From an uncultured Bacteroidales bacterium (GTDB taxonomy: Bacteria; Bacteroidota; Bacteroidia; Bacteroidales; Bacteroidaceae), in assembly GCA_902768605.1 (NCBI GenBank), contig CACXLY010000047.1:1-21712 (forward strand): 21,712 bases of DNA. The letters are read 5' to 3'. Below, piece after piece: positions 12,001-19,100 of the stretch. The stretch's first letter is position 1; each line of letters opens with the position of its first letter. Below the pieces are notes generated by a model that saw only the letters and a program-made list of their open reading frames with translations, searched no databases and was not told the DNA's origin. The position numbers were made by a program, and so were the translations under genes.

Positions 12001-12363
12001 GAGTCGATAGAGAAAATCAAAATGGTCTGCCTGGCCGCCAAGACGGTTCACACGCCGCTCACCATCTCGTTGGACAGGGGCTGTTCCCTGCTTTCCGACG
12101 TCAGCCCGCTCTCGGGGCAAATCAAGACGGAAAGCGTGGAGGAATTCTGCAAGAGCCTGAAGCAGTACGAGCGCGTGCGCACCATCTCCGCCTTCGTGCC
12201 CGATGTCGTCTTCAAGGCAGCAGCCGCCGTGGACAAATACATCGAGCAGGCGCCGCCCGTCAGCAACGGCCGCATCGAGCTCGCACGCTATATCCAGGAG
12301 CAGTCCATCTCGAACGAATACCACCGCTACGGCTCCCAGATTGAGGTGCCGCCCGTGGAATAA
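9016..12363 (+). CDS. putA: Fused proline dehydrogenase / L-glutamate gamma-semialdehyde dehydrogenase
   Basis: This 1115-residue enzyme oxidises proline to glutamate in two steps. The FAD-dependent proline dehydrogenase barrel covers about residues 80-440 (MEEYKDAHLTMRVF, VVQAYLPDAEGF, RIVKGCNLD, CFEMLEGM). The NAD-dependent aldehyde dehydrogenase domain covers about 515-1000, with SPWNFPCAIPVGG, general-base Glu717 in SAETGGKN and nucleophile Cys751 in NAGQKCSACS. The last ~110 residues are a C-terminal extension. There is no N-terminal ribbon-helix-helix DNA-binding domain as in E. coli PutA, so it is not expected to autoregulate. It starts 44 bases after the xylanase gene with no clear promoter, so readthrough from upstream is possible. 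A weak hairpin follows the stop. Confidence 0.93.
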   Translation: MENQNLPTIEEVFAWMRKLYDESYSGLTSTEKSEQHMYGTMVTTPTDKKFIVRMLDETSQIRDNQKLALRVKELIDLYGIPRFLDSTDRTLFWMYRKFAYLPLFNWAAVPIIKWRLRRDTSRVIINAARPSLTEHLATRFKEDIGQNVNLLGEVVLGDAEADKRFYSYLDAIKEPDINYISVKISGIYAQTHALNYKECYPELIRRISLLYQAAIDNPYTDVNGVTRSKFINLDMEEYKDAHLTMRVFKDVLSLPQFKNYEAGIVVQAYLPDAEGFQTELLEFARKRVSEGGSPIKMRIVKGCNLDMENIVSDLRGWPNPVRKSKTEVDANYLHLIERGLKPENARVLHIGMASHNLFTISYAYLLTQMYQTPKDCFCFEMLEGMANHVWRAQKKLGNHVILYTPVVTKENFLNAISYLVRRMDENTAPDNFLTHSFSLKPDTKEWKELQQQFIEAYNMKDHLDHTPTRTQDRNKPYEGQEPQDELHNEPDTDFDRECNQRWVERVFEKWQTQKPKATIIGADETSAILATAEADPAGWRRTSVEERHRLMYRVANVLGQMRGDLCGCMCAVTGKTFEEADVEVSEAIDYCRFYTTTVKKFAALPDIELKAKGTVLVISPWNFPCAIPVGGVVAALATGNTCILKPATVAAPVAELFVKAFYEAGVPREALQLAVPDSEGKRLLTSSPVVKHVILTGGTDTAQALAHANPRKPLSAETGGKNVIIVTAKCDRDHAIMNICRSAFSNAGQKCSACSLMLVERSVYDSPEFFEKLKDCAVSLKTGPVWDAGNIVGPMITNKNEKLERAFTLEEGERWLVAPKYVDEDHYILRPTIKVDVKPSSFTFRTELFAPLLAVAPFDTLEEAVNLVNGLDYGLTSGLQSLDEAEQRYWKNNIRAGNLYINRGITGAIVGRQPFGGMKLSAFGPGLKAGGPNYVAQFMHITDKGNTTDYRTSYSQWYEKEFRHARNLHPEIRGEQNVFRYLPLKDGMVLRLFGDESIEKIKMVCLAAKTVHTPLTISLDRGCSLLSDVSPLSGQIKTESVEEFCKSLKQYERVRTISAFVPDVVFKAAAAVDKYIEQAPPVSNGRIELARYIQEQSISNEYHRYGSQIEVPPVE

Positions 12364-12374
12364 GTCCGGCAGAC

Positions 12375-12415
12375 GCGTCGGAACCGGCTCCCAATCGGCA
12401 TCCGACGCCCGATTT
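12375..12415 (+). terminator. Weak candidate terminator after putA
   Basis: GCGTCGGA (12375-12382) and TCCGACGC (12401-12408) form an 8-bp stem with an 18-nt loop, followed after a few bases by GATTTTA. The long loop and short T-run make this a weak call. Confidence 0.35.
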
Positions 12416-12423
12416 TACATAAA

Positions 12424-12503
12424 GGAGAGCTTGCTTCGTCGCCATGCAGCAATTGCTTTGTCGCCATGCAGCAATTGCTTCGTCGCGACAAAGCAAGCTC
12501 TCC
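12424..12503. repeat. Inverted-repeat element holding three 22-bp units
   Basis: Outer arms at 12424-12442 (begins GGAGAGCTTGCTT) and 12485-12503 (ends AAGCAAGCTCTCC) are 19-bp inverted repeats with one mismatch. Inside, a 22-bp unit beginning GCTTYGTCGC repeats at 12433, 12455 and 12477; the first two copies differ by one base (C/T) and contain the palindrome GCAATTGC at their junctions. It lies in the convergent gap between putA and the PI-PLC gene. There are no unique spacers and no coding signal. Confidence 0.85.
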
Positions 12504-12505
12504 CA

Positions 12506-12682
12506 CGTGAAGGAAGACGCTTTCCCTGCTGTGGGATTTCTTTTTCCTTGCTGAAGGATTTCGCTTTCCTTGCTGTGGGAAGTCGCTTTCCTTGCTGTGG
12601 GATCTCTTTTTCCTTGCTGAAGGATTTCTCTTTCCCCTGCTGTGGGATTTCTCTTCCCCTGCTGAAGGATTTCTCGAAAGGA
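12506..12682. repeat. 22-bp minisatellite, about eight units
   Basis: Units start at 12506, 12528, 12550, 12572, 12594, 12616, 12639 and 12661, so all are 22 bp except one of 23. The core is TTCCTTGCTG(TG/AA)GGA, with GTGGGA and GAAGGA versions largely alternating. The array lies between the ends of two convergent genes (12363 and 12693). A related array in inverse orientation occurs at 20903-20990. Confidence 0.9.
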
Positions 12683-12692
12683 TGTGTGAAGT

Positions 12693-14930
12693 TTAGCGAA
12701 GCACCTTGTGGACTTTGCCGTCGCGGGACTTCGTGATGTAGATGCCGGGCTGCTGCGGACGGGCTACTGACCTGCCGTCGAGCGTCCATTGGCCATTGAC
12801 GATTGACCATTGACCATTGGACATCGGACGTTCGACATCGTCCGACGGCACCTCCGAGATGCCGGTCCATTCGCCGGTACTCATCAGCTCCATGTACGCG
12901 CGCAGTTCGTCGATGGCCTGCGGCAGCTGCTCGTTGGTGAGGTCGAGCGCAGAGAGGTTCTTTTGGTACACGTTGGCATAGTAGGCGCGAAGAAAGCCCT
13001 TGGCCTCTTCGCTGTAAAGGTTGCTGGCGAGCAACGCCTCGGCCTCGGCTGCCACCTGCTTGTACTCGGCCCACAGCTCCGCATTGACGGCGATTTCCTC
13101 CCACGCAGCATCGATGGCTTGCATGGCAGCGATGGCGCTCGCCCTGTCGCTGGCTGTCGCGCTGAATGCCGTGTTGTAGGCGCTCAGATAGCTATTACTG
13201 ACGGTCACGCTCGTATAGCTGACCTTTTTCTTCTTCATCTCCGTGAGCCACTGACGGTATGCAGTCTCCTGGTTGCCGTAATACGTGAGGCTGAAGTCGT
13301 CGAAGACGCACCAGTCCTGACCTGCTGCCTGGGTCTTTCGGACGCCAAACGTGAGCGTATGGTCATCGACGCCGGCGAAGATGATATTGTCGTAGGCGCC
13401 GACCGTATGCATATAGTACTCCGCCGCTATCATGTCGTCGGGGATGTAGTATTTGCGGGTGCCGCTGGTGGCATACGCTTCGCGGCCCACGCCCTTCGCG
13501 CTGTTGACGGTCTTTGAAAAGGGCAAGACGATGGGGAATGTGAGTGTCACGGAGCCTGTCGTCGAATAGAGTCGGGCATTGCGAAGCGCCAGGTCGCGCG
13601 CCTTATAGTGTTCGTAGGCCTCCTGCGGCTCGCCGGCGCGGTAGAAGGCTTTGCAGGCGATGGCATAGACGCCGTTTGGGAGGTCGGTGACGGTCTGGTA
13701 GGTGTCGAAGTCGCGATTGAAGTGCTCGGCGTTCTCCTTAGGGTTGTCGGCGCCGAAGGCATCGCCGGCCCAGCCCTCCAGCATGTTACTGTTGAAGCGG
13801 GGATTCACGATGCGTGCCGTCATGTCAACGGTCTTGCGATAGGTCGCGTCGTCCTCCCCCACCTGAGTCATGTCGCGGAGATAGCGGAAGTTATTGGCGA
13901 TGATGGCGTCCACGAGCTCCTGTCCGCGCGTCTGGTAGCCGTTGCTCGTGTTGACGCCCACGTAGTCGGCCAGGATGATGCCGGTGGGGCCGGCCGTGTT
14001 CGACGGGTCGGCCAGGTAGTCGATAATGGCGGCGTTGGTGTGTGCCGCGTTGTCGCGATAGCCGTCGCTCGACGATACTTCCTGGTCCACGATGAATGGG
14101 ATGTAGAGCCTCGACGTCTTGGAGTAGGCCGAGGCAAAGTTATAGACCCAGACGATATCCGTTGCCGTGTTCGTCTTGTGCTTAGTGCTGAAGTCGAGCA
14201 TTTGGCGGACGCCGGCCACCTTACGGTCGAGGTCGCCGTCGCGCCACGTCTCGGCGAAGTCCTGCATGTAGAGGACGGCCGTCGCGCCACTCGCTCCCTG
14301 GATGCGGCCGTTGCGCTGCGCATTCCAGTCCAATTGCCCGGTCCAGTTCCTGAAAAAGCCTCCGACGGGCTGGCTGGCGTATTCGTTGCGGCTGAGCAAC
14401 AGCATCTTGCCGCGCATGTCACCCACCGTCAGCTCCTTCTTGAAATCCACGAAGAAGTCCTTCAAGTCGTTGCGACCCAGCAGCTCAAGCAGTCGCTCGC
14501 CGTAGTTGCTCGCGTTGTCGTCGCCGTCGGTTTCGTGGAGGAGGTGTATCACGACGAATTCCGAGGGGTTCTCCCTCAGCTTGTCGCGCAGGAAGGCAAG
14601 TGCGTCGTCGAAGCGCAGGTTGGTAGGCACGATGCCGTGGTTGACGTTCATGTAGCCGTCCTTAACGCACGGACGGAGGTCGAAGGCACGTACGCCGATG
14701 TTCCACTGCTCCTCGAGGCTGCGGTCCTGAGTGCGTGCGTACTTGTCGCCAAAAGGTCCGTAGATGGACGTCCCGACGCCGGGAAAGCCGTTGCCTGTGC
14801 CCGTATCGTGGCTGCCAGGTATGGAAAGGGTGCAGACGTAAGCATCGTCGGGCAGACGCTTCATCCAGTTGTCGGCATGGAGAGGCAAGGCAAGTGCCAA
14901 GAGCACAAGTAGGGTCTGAATATACTTCAT
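12693..14930 (-). CDS. Secreted PI-PLC X-domain phosphodiesterase with C-terminal sorting-like tail
   Basis: The 745-residue product has a signal peptide (MKYIQTLLVLLALALPLHA). Residues ~20-330 are a PI-PLC X-type TIM barrel: SIPGSHDTGTG holds catalytic His41, GVRAFDLRP follows, and MNVNHGIV holds the second His98, matching the bacterial calcium-independent phosphatidylinositol phospholipase C family. Residues ~345-560 form a beta-sandwich domain common in Prevotella secreted proteins (NPRFNSNMLEGWAG, FDTYQTVTDLPNGVY). Residues ~560-690 are helical. The tail QQPGIYITKSRDGKVHKVLR resembles type IX secretion C-terminal signals. The start at 14930 opens the signal peptide, 11 codons inside the longest frame. 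Heptad repeats sit near the 3' end (12786-12820) and in the promoter region. The substrate could be a phosphoinositide or GPI-like lipid; this is not determinable here. Confidence 0.85.
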   Translation of the reverse strand: MKYIQTLLVLLALALPLHADNWMKRLPDDAYVCTLSIPGSHDTGTGNGFPGVGTSIYGPFGDKYARTQDRSLEEQWNIGVRAFDLRPCVKDGYMNVNHGIVPTNLRFDDALAFLRDKLRENPSEFVVIHLLHETDGDDNASNYGERLLELLGRNDLKDFFVDFKKELTVGDMRGKMLLLSRNEYASQPVGGFFRNWTGQLDWNAQRNGRIQGASGATAVLYMQDFAETWRDGDLDRKVAGVRQMLDFSTKHKTNTATDIVWVYNFASAYSKTSRLYIPFIVDQEVSSSDGYRDNAAHTNAAIIDYLADPSNTAGPTGIILADYVGVNTSNGYQTRGQELVDAIIANNFRYLRDMTQVGEDDATYRKTVDMTARIVNPRFNSNMLEGWAGDAFGADNPKENAEHFNRDFDTYQTVTDLPNGVYAIACKAFYRAGEPQEAYEHYKARDLALRNARLYSTTGSVTLTFPIVLPFSKTVNSAKGVGREAYATSGTRKYYIPDDMIAAEYYMHTVGAYDNIIFAGVDDHTLTFGVRKTQAAGQDWCVFDDFSLTYYGNQETAYRQWLTEMKKKKVSYTSVTVSNSYLSAYNTAFSATASDRASAIAAMQAIDAAWEEIAVNAELWAEYKQVAAEAEALLASNLYSEEAKGFLRAYYANVYQKNLSALDLTNEQLPQAIDELRAYMELMSTGEWTGISEVPSDDVERPMSNGQWSIVNGQWTLDGRSVARPQQPGIYITKSRDGKVHKVLR
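12786..12820 (-). repeat. Heptanucleotide repeat inside the PI-PLC coding sequence
   Basis: Five 7-bp units, plus strand CCATTGG, CCATTGA, CGATTGA, CCATTGA, CCATTGG, run from 12786 to 12820 and encode the NGQWSIVNGQW stretch near the C-terminus. Seven is not a multiple of three, so any change of one unit shifts the frame of the last 30 codons. Confidence 0.85.
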
Positions 14931-14960
14931 GATTTGCAGTTTATGGTTATGTTTTTGATG

Positions 14961-14968
14961 CAAATATA
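14961..14968 (-). promoter_or_regulatory. Candidate -7 element for the PI-PLC gene
   Basis: On the minus strand TATATTTG matches TAnnTTTG, 30 bases before the start codon at 14930. The expected -33 position lies in the heptad repeat and carries no TTTG. Confidence 0.4.
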
Positions 14969-14973
14969 TAAAA

Positions 14974-15008
14974 AGATTAAGGATTAAGGATTAAAGATTA
15001 GGGATTTT
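14974..15008. repeat. Heptanucleotide repeat between two divergent promoters
   Basis: Five 7-bp units (AGATTAA, GGATTAA, GGATTAA, AGATTAG, GGATTTT) fill the interval between the -7 elements of the PI-PLC gene (minus) and the phosphatase gene (plus), covering the positions where both -33 boxes should be. Confidence 0.85.
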
Positions 15009-15012
15009 TTTC

Positions 15013-15020
15013 TATCTTTG
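15013..15020 (+). promoter_or_regulatory. Candidate -7 element for the phosphatase gene
   Basis: TATCTTTG matches TAnnTTTG, 22 bases before ATG 15043. No -33 TTTG is present; that position is occupied by the heptad repeat. Confidence 0.4.
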
Positions 15021-15042
15021 CGCACAAAATAAGCAAACACGT

Positions 15043-15489
15043 ATGAAAAGTATACTTTTCGTGTGCCACGGGAACATCTGTCGCAGCCCGATGGCCGAGT
15101 TCATCATGAAAGACCTGGTGCGCAAGGCGGGCCGGGAGGATGAGTTCTGCATCGAGTCGGCTGCCACCTCGACAGAGGAAATCGGAAACGGCGTCTATCC
15201 GCCTGCCCGCCGAAAGCTGGCAGAGCACGGCATATCGTGCGACGGAAAGACTGCCAGGCAGATGACGAGGCGCGACTATGCGCAGTTCGACCTGCTCATC
15301 GGCATGGACGAATGGAACATCCGCAATATGAAAAGCATTTGCGACGGCGACCCGGAGGGCAAGATACACAAGCTGCTCGACTTCACCAGCAGACGCGGCG
15401 ACGTGGCCGACCCGTGGTACACGCGCGACTTCGAGGCCACGTGGCGCGACGTCTCGGAAGGCTGCCAGTGCCTCCTCGCGTCGCTCTGA
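15043..15489 (+). CDS. Low-molecular-weight protein-tyrosine phosphatase
   Basis: The 148-residue protein begins with the signature loop VCHGNICRSPMAEF: nucleophile Cys8 and Arg14 form the CX5R phosphate-binding loop. The general acid Asp123 lies in DPWY, in the expected C-terminal loop. Length is typical of the family. Such enzymes remove phosphate from tyrosine in bacterial proteins, often in exopolysaccharide control, but no tyrosine kinase or polysaccharide genes lie nearby, so its target is unknown. The following gene begins 25 bases after its stop, suggesting an operon of two. Confidence 0.93.
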   Translation: MKSILFVCHGNICRSPMAEFIMKDLVRKAGREDEFCIESAATSTEEIGNGVYPPARRKLAEHGISCDGKTARQMTRRDYAQFDLLIGMDEWNIRNMKSICDGDPEGKIHKLLDFTSRRGDVADPWYTRDFEATWRDVSEGCQCLLASL

Positions 15490-15514
15490 TACTCACATCT
15501 TATCACACATCAAT

Positions 15515-16063
15515 ATGTCAGACAGACAGGAAAAGGTGCTCACGTTTCTCCGCGAGCACGACATACCGTTCACTTGCTACGAGCATCCCGAGGGAAAGAC
15601 CATCGAGGAAGCAAAGCGGTGGTGGCACGACGACGGGTCGGTGCATTGCAAAAACATCTTCATGCGCAACCACAAAGGCAATCAGCACTACCTCATCTGC
15701 TTCCATTGCGACCACGATCTCGACATCCACGACCTCGAGGCACGACTGAAGGCAGCCCTCATGGCGCAGGGAAAGAACTCGCCAGGCAAACTGTCGTTCG
15801 CTTCGCCTGAACGCATGATGAAGTACTTGGGCTTGGAACCCGGCAGCGTTTCACCTTTCGGACTCATCAACGACGAGGAGCATCACGTCCATCTATTCCT
15901 CGACGCGGCGCTCCTCGACGATAGCAACTACCGTCAGCCCGAGAGGAAAACGCTCTCCTTCCACCCCAACGACTGCCGCGGCACCGTAGTCATCGCCCTC
16001 GACGACTTCAAGCGATACCTCGCCGCTGTGGGCAACACCTACGAGTTCATCAGACTCTATTAG
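15515..16063 (+). CDS. YbaK/ProXp-type prolyl-tRNA synthetase-associated deacylase
   Basis: This 182-residue protein belongs to the free-standing INS-like editing domain family (YbaK, ProXp-ala, PrdX). Visible hallmarks are the conserved Lys46 in CKNIFMRN and the substrate-pocket segment SVSPFGLIND (residues 111-120). Members hydrolyse mischarged tRNAs, in the ProXp-ala branch Ala-tRNA(Pro), protecting translation when prolyl-tRNA synthetase lacks its own editing domain. The full-length domain is present and it stands alone in the protein. It follows the phosphatase gene by 25 bases. Which mischarged tRNA it acts on cannot be told from the sequence. Confidence 0.85.
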   Translation: MSDRQEKVLTFLREHDIPFTCYEHPEGKTIEEAKRWWHDDGSVHCKNIFMRNHKGNQHYLICFHCDHDLDIHDLEARLKAALMAQGKNSPGKLSFASPERMMKYLGLEPGSVSPFGLINDEEHHVHLFLDAALLDDSNYRQPERKTLSFHPNDCRGTVVIALDDFKRYLAAVGNTYEFIRLY

Positions 16064-16076
16064 CCGCGCCACACGA

Positions 16077-16110
16077 GCTAGTAAGACTATTTAAAACTAG
16101 TAAGACTAGT
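16077..16110. repeat. Short direct repeat CTAGTAAGACTA
   Basis: CTAGTAAGACTA occurs at 16077-16088 and 16097-16108, and the second copy lies inside the palindrome ACTAGTAAGACTAGT. It lies in the 133-bp convergent gap, beside the terminator. Confidence 0.6.
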
Positions 16111-16137
16111 CTCCCCAGCATCCCCTGCTCTCCGCCC

Positions 16138-16176
16138 CTAAAAGAAAAGCCCCACCCGACTGCTCGGATGGGGCTT
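16138..16176 (-). terminator. Terminator for the minus-strand 1134-residue protein gene
   Basis: A 13-bp stem (16147-16159 with 16164-16176, one G-T pair, loop CTGC) is followed on the minus strand by TTTTCTTTT. It starts about 20 bases beyond the stop of the minus-strand gene, and could also weakly serve the convergent plus-strand operon. Confidence 0.82.
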
Positions 16177-16196
16177 CGCTTTGCGCGGCCTGTGCC

Positions 16197-19100
16197 TTAC
16201 TTAAGTATCTTCTTGCCGCCTACGACGTTGATGCCCTTCTGCATCTTGCTGAGGCGCTGGCCTGCGAGATTGTAGATGGCGTCGCTCTCATTAGCTTCAA
16301 CCAGGTTGATGCCCGTCTCGTAATCCTCCTCGGTAAAGAAGAGATTCTGCAACGACGTGCCAGGCAGGCTGAGATATGCCTTGCCGGCGGGAACGTTGAC
16401 AATCGTTTCATCGACGAACTTGAAGAAAGCCATCGGGCCATCCTCCTGCAGGACGTAGCTGCCGAATGGTGCTGCCACCTCTTCCAGAACGCCCATCAAG
16501 TAGTTGGCCGTCGGGTAGTTCTCCTCGAGGTCAGGCTGGGTGTAAACCTTGTATTCACCAGGAGCGCCCGTCAGCAACACGCCGGTATTGGCGGGAACTA
16601 CTGTGCCGAGGTCATCGGTCACGAGAACCGGACCGTTGGCACTGGTGACGACGCTGGCAACGGCAAACTGCGCAGCACCGGAGACGACGACTTTCGTGTC
16701 GCAGCAGAACGTGGTGCGTCCGCACTCGCCAATGGTGACGGTCTTGCCTGTGTCTTCAAGCTTCATGATTGCCACGCTGATGGTCTTGAGGCGTGCTTGC
16801 CCTCTCTCCTGGTTCGTCAAGATGACGCAGTTCTGCAGGCCTTGCCATGTAGCGGTCTCGCCATCGACTGCCACTTCTGCTCCGAACTGGTCCTTCCAGG
16901 CCTTGATATTGCTTTCGCCGGTTGCTGTCATGACAATCTGAGTGATGGCATAGCCGTCGGCAACGGACAGCTGAACAAAGCTATCGCCGTTGTCATTAGT
17001 ACCGTAAACCTTAATGTGGGTGTCGCCGACCTTCGCGTATGCTCTGTTGGCATAGAGCGTAACGATATCGTTGCGAGTTGCCGTCAGCTCGCCACCCACC
17101 TCGGGAGCGCCCTGGCCGGTGATGTCTTCGTCATCGTAAGCGAATATTATGTCGACGTAGCCGTCCTTCTTTACGGTGAGCGTGAAGCTCTTGCTGTCCG
17201 GCAGGAAGTTTTCCGTCTCGGCAACGTCGGCCGTGATGGTGGTGACGCCGCGTCCTACGGGACGTATCAAGCCGGCGGCATCGATGATGGCAACGCTTTC
17301 GTCAGAGCTTGTATAGCTCACGGCACCGTCGGAATTGGTCGTGAAGACAGCAGTCACTTCGCCATTGATGTCGACGACTTCCTCCTCGACACTCCAAGAA
17401 GAAATCGGGGCCTCCTGTGACGTGATGAGTTCCAACTCGTCGGTAGAGCGCGGCGCAATCATCCAAGTGCCTGCTTCACCTGTGGGAACGTACCAGATGG
17501 CTACACCCGTCACGTTGTACGTCTTGCCGTCTAAGAGCTCGGGTAAGGCGACGAACTTGTTGGTCATAGGAGTGATGGAATTGTCGTCGCTGTCGATGAA
17601 GACTCCGCTTTCTGCGTCGTAGGTCACCTCTTCGAGACGGAGGAGGCATCCCTGCTTGTCCTGAGAGAGGGAGTTAAGTTCGTTGAGTGCAATCGTCTCG
17701 GGTGTGGCGTCTGCTTCCACGCTGATGCCTTCGGTGGTTGCTTTAAGACCGAGGATCTCTGCACACTCGTTGTAAGTGGTCAGTTTAACCACAGCGCGAC
17801 CGGTTACCTTGTCGCCGAGGTTGAAGCCGTGATCTTTCTGATAGAGTACGATGCCGTTAGGGCCGTCGGTGAAGTACACTTGGCCGCCCTTGACGCCTGT
17901 CACGATCCAGTTGTTGAAATCGACAAGGACTTCCACTTCTCCCTCGGCGGGAGCGAGCGGGCAAAGTCTTGCGATGGAGGGCACTGCGGTAGCCGAGATG
18001 AATGTGAACTCGGCGGATGCGATGCTGCTTGGTTCGCCGGTCACGTCCACTGCGATAGCCTTGACGGTACATGTCTCGCTGACGGTGAAGGGGCCAGTGT
18101 ATTGAGAGCCAGCTGCGAAGCTTGGGTCGGTGCCGTCGGTGGTGTAGATGATGGTGCAGCCTTCTTCGGCAGTGATGGTCACTTCCTGAGGCTCGGTGAA
18201 TGTGCCGCCGTTGGGAGTGATGACGGGTTTAGCGACGTTAACGACGGTGCCTGCTTCGACGAAGTCGTCCGACGTGCGGGGAGCGATTTCCCACTTGTCG
18301 AAATAGACGGCGATGCCGGTTGCGTCGTATGTCTTACCGTCTTCGAGGGTCGGCATCGTGATGTTGAAAGTGTTGTAGGGTATGATTTCAGCGCCCGTTG
18401 CGTCCTTAAAGACGCCCTCGGTGTACGTCAGGTCTGTGAGTTTGATAACGCAGCCCTGCATGTTTGTCTGCAGTGCGCCGATGGTGGTCTCGATGGGGGA
18501 AAGTTGGACGTCTTTTGCTGCAACGACAACGCCCTCGGTAGTGGTCTTGAGGCCTGTGATTTCGGGAGCTCCCCTGAAGGCTGTCAGGTTGAACGTTGCC
18601 TGGCCTCTGAGTTGGTCGCCCACCTCGAAGCCGTGTCCGTCCTCATAGAGGAGGATGCCATTCACGCCGTCGCTGAAGTACGCATTCTTGCCCTTAACGC
18701 CGGTCACCGTCCAGCCGAGGAACTGCACGGTAACGCTACCGGGCTCTGCTGCACAGAGTTCGGCGATGCTGGTGATGACGGAGGGGAAGTTGAAGGTTGC
18801 AGAAGCGATGCTGCTGGGAGCGCCTGTCACGTCGTACGCGATAGCCTTCACGGTGCAAGTCTCGCTGACGGTGAAGGGCTCGGTATACAATCCGTGGGTC
18901 ATCTCGGGGTCAGTGCCGTCGGTCGTGTAGTAGATCTGGCAGTCTTCGCCAGCGGTGATGGTGACGGTGACGGGCTCTGAGAAGGTGCCGCCGTTGGGCT
19001 CGATGACGGGCTTCTCAACTGTTGTGCCGCTGCCTCCTCCGGGTGCGAAGAACTCAATCGACGTGAGGTCGAGGCCTGCGTTACTCGCGTTGGGGTTGGT

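Noticed and set aside
11071..12324. Long minus-strand open frame (417 codons) opposite putA
   Set aside because: It is antisense to the conserved aldehyde dehydrogenase domain; GC-rich codon use in putA keeps this frame open.
12424..12682. CRISPR array
   Set aside because: The units are contiguous 22-bp tandem repeats with no unique spacers and no cas genes.
12203..12736. Plus-strand open frame through the 22-bp arrays
   Set aside because: It overlaps the putA 3' end and consists of translated minisatellite; no start signal or known domain.
13608..14912. Plus-strand open frame (434 codons) opposite the PI-PLC gene
   Set aside because: The minus strand has a signal peptide, catalytic histidines and proper domains; the plus frame has none.
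17829..18980. Plus-strand open frame (383 codons) opposite the 1134-residue protein gene
   Set aside because: It is antisense to the duplicated module; its apparent internal repetition only mirrors that duplication.
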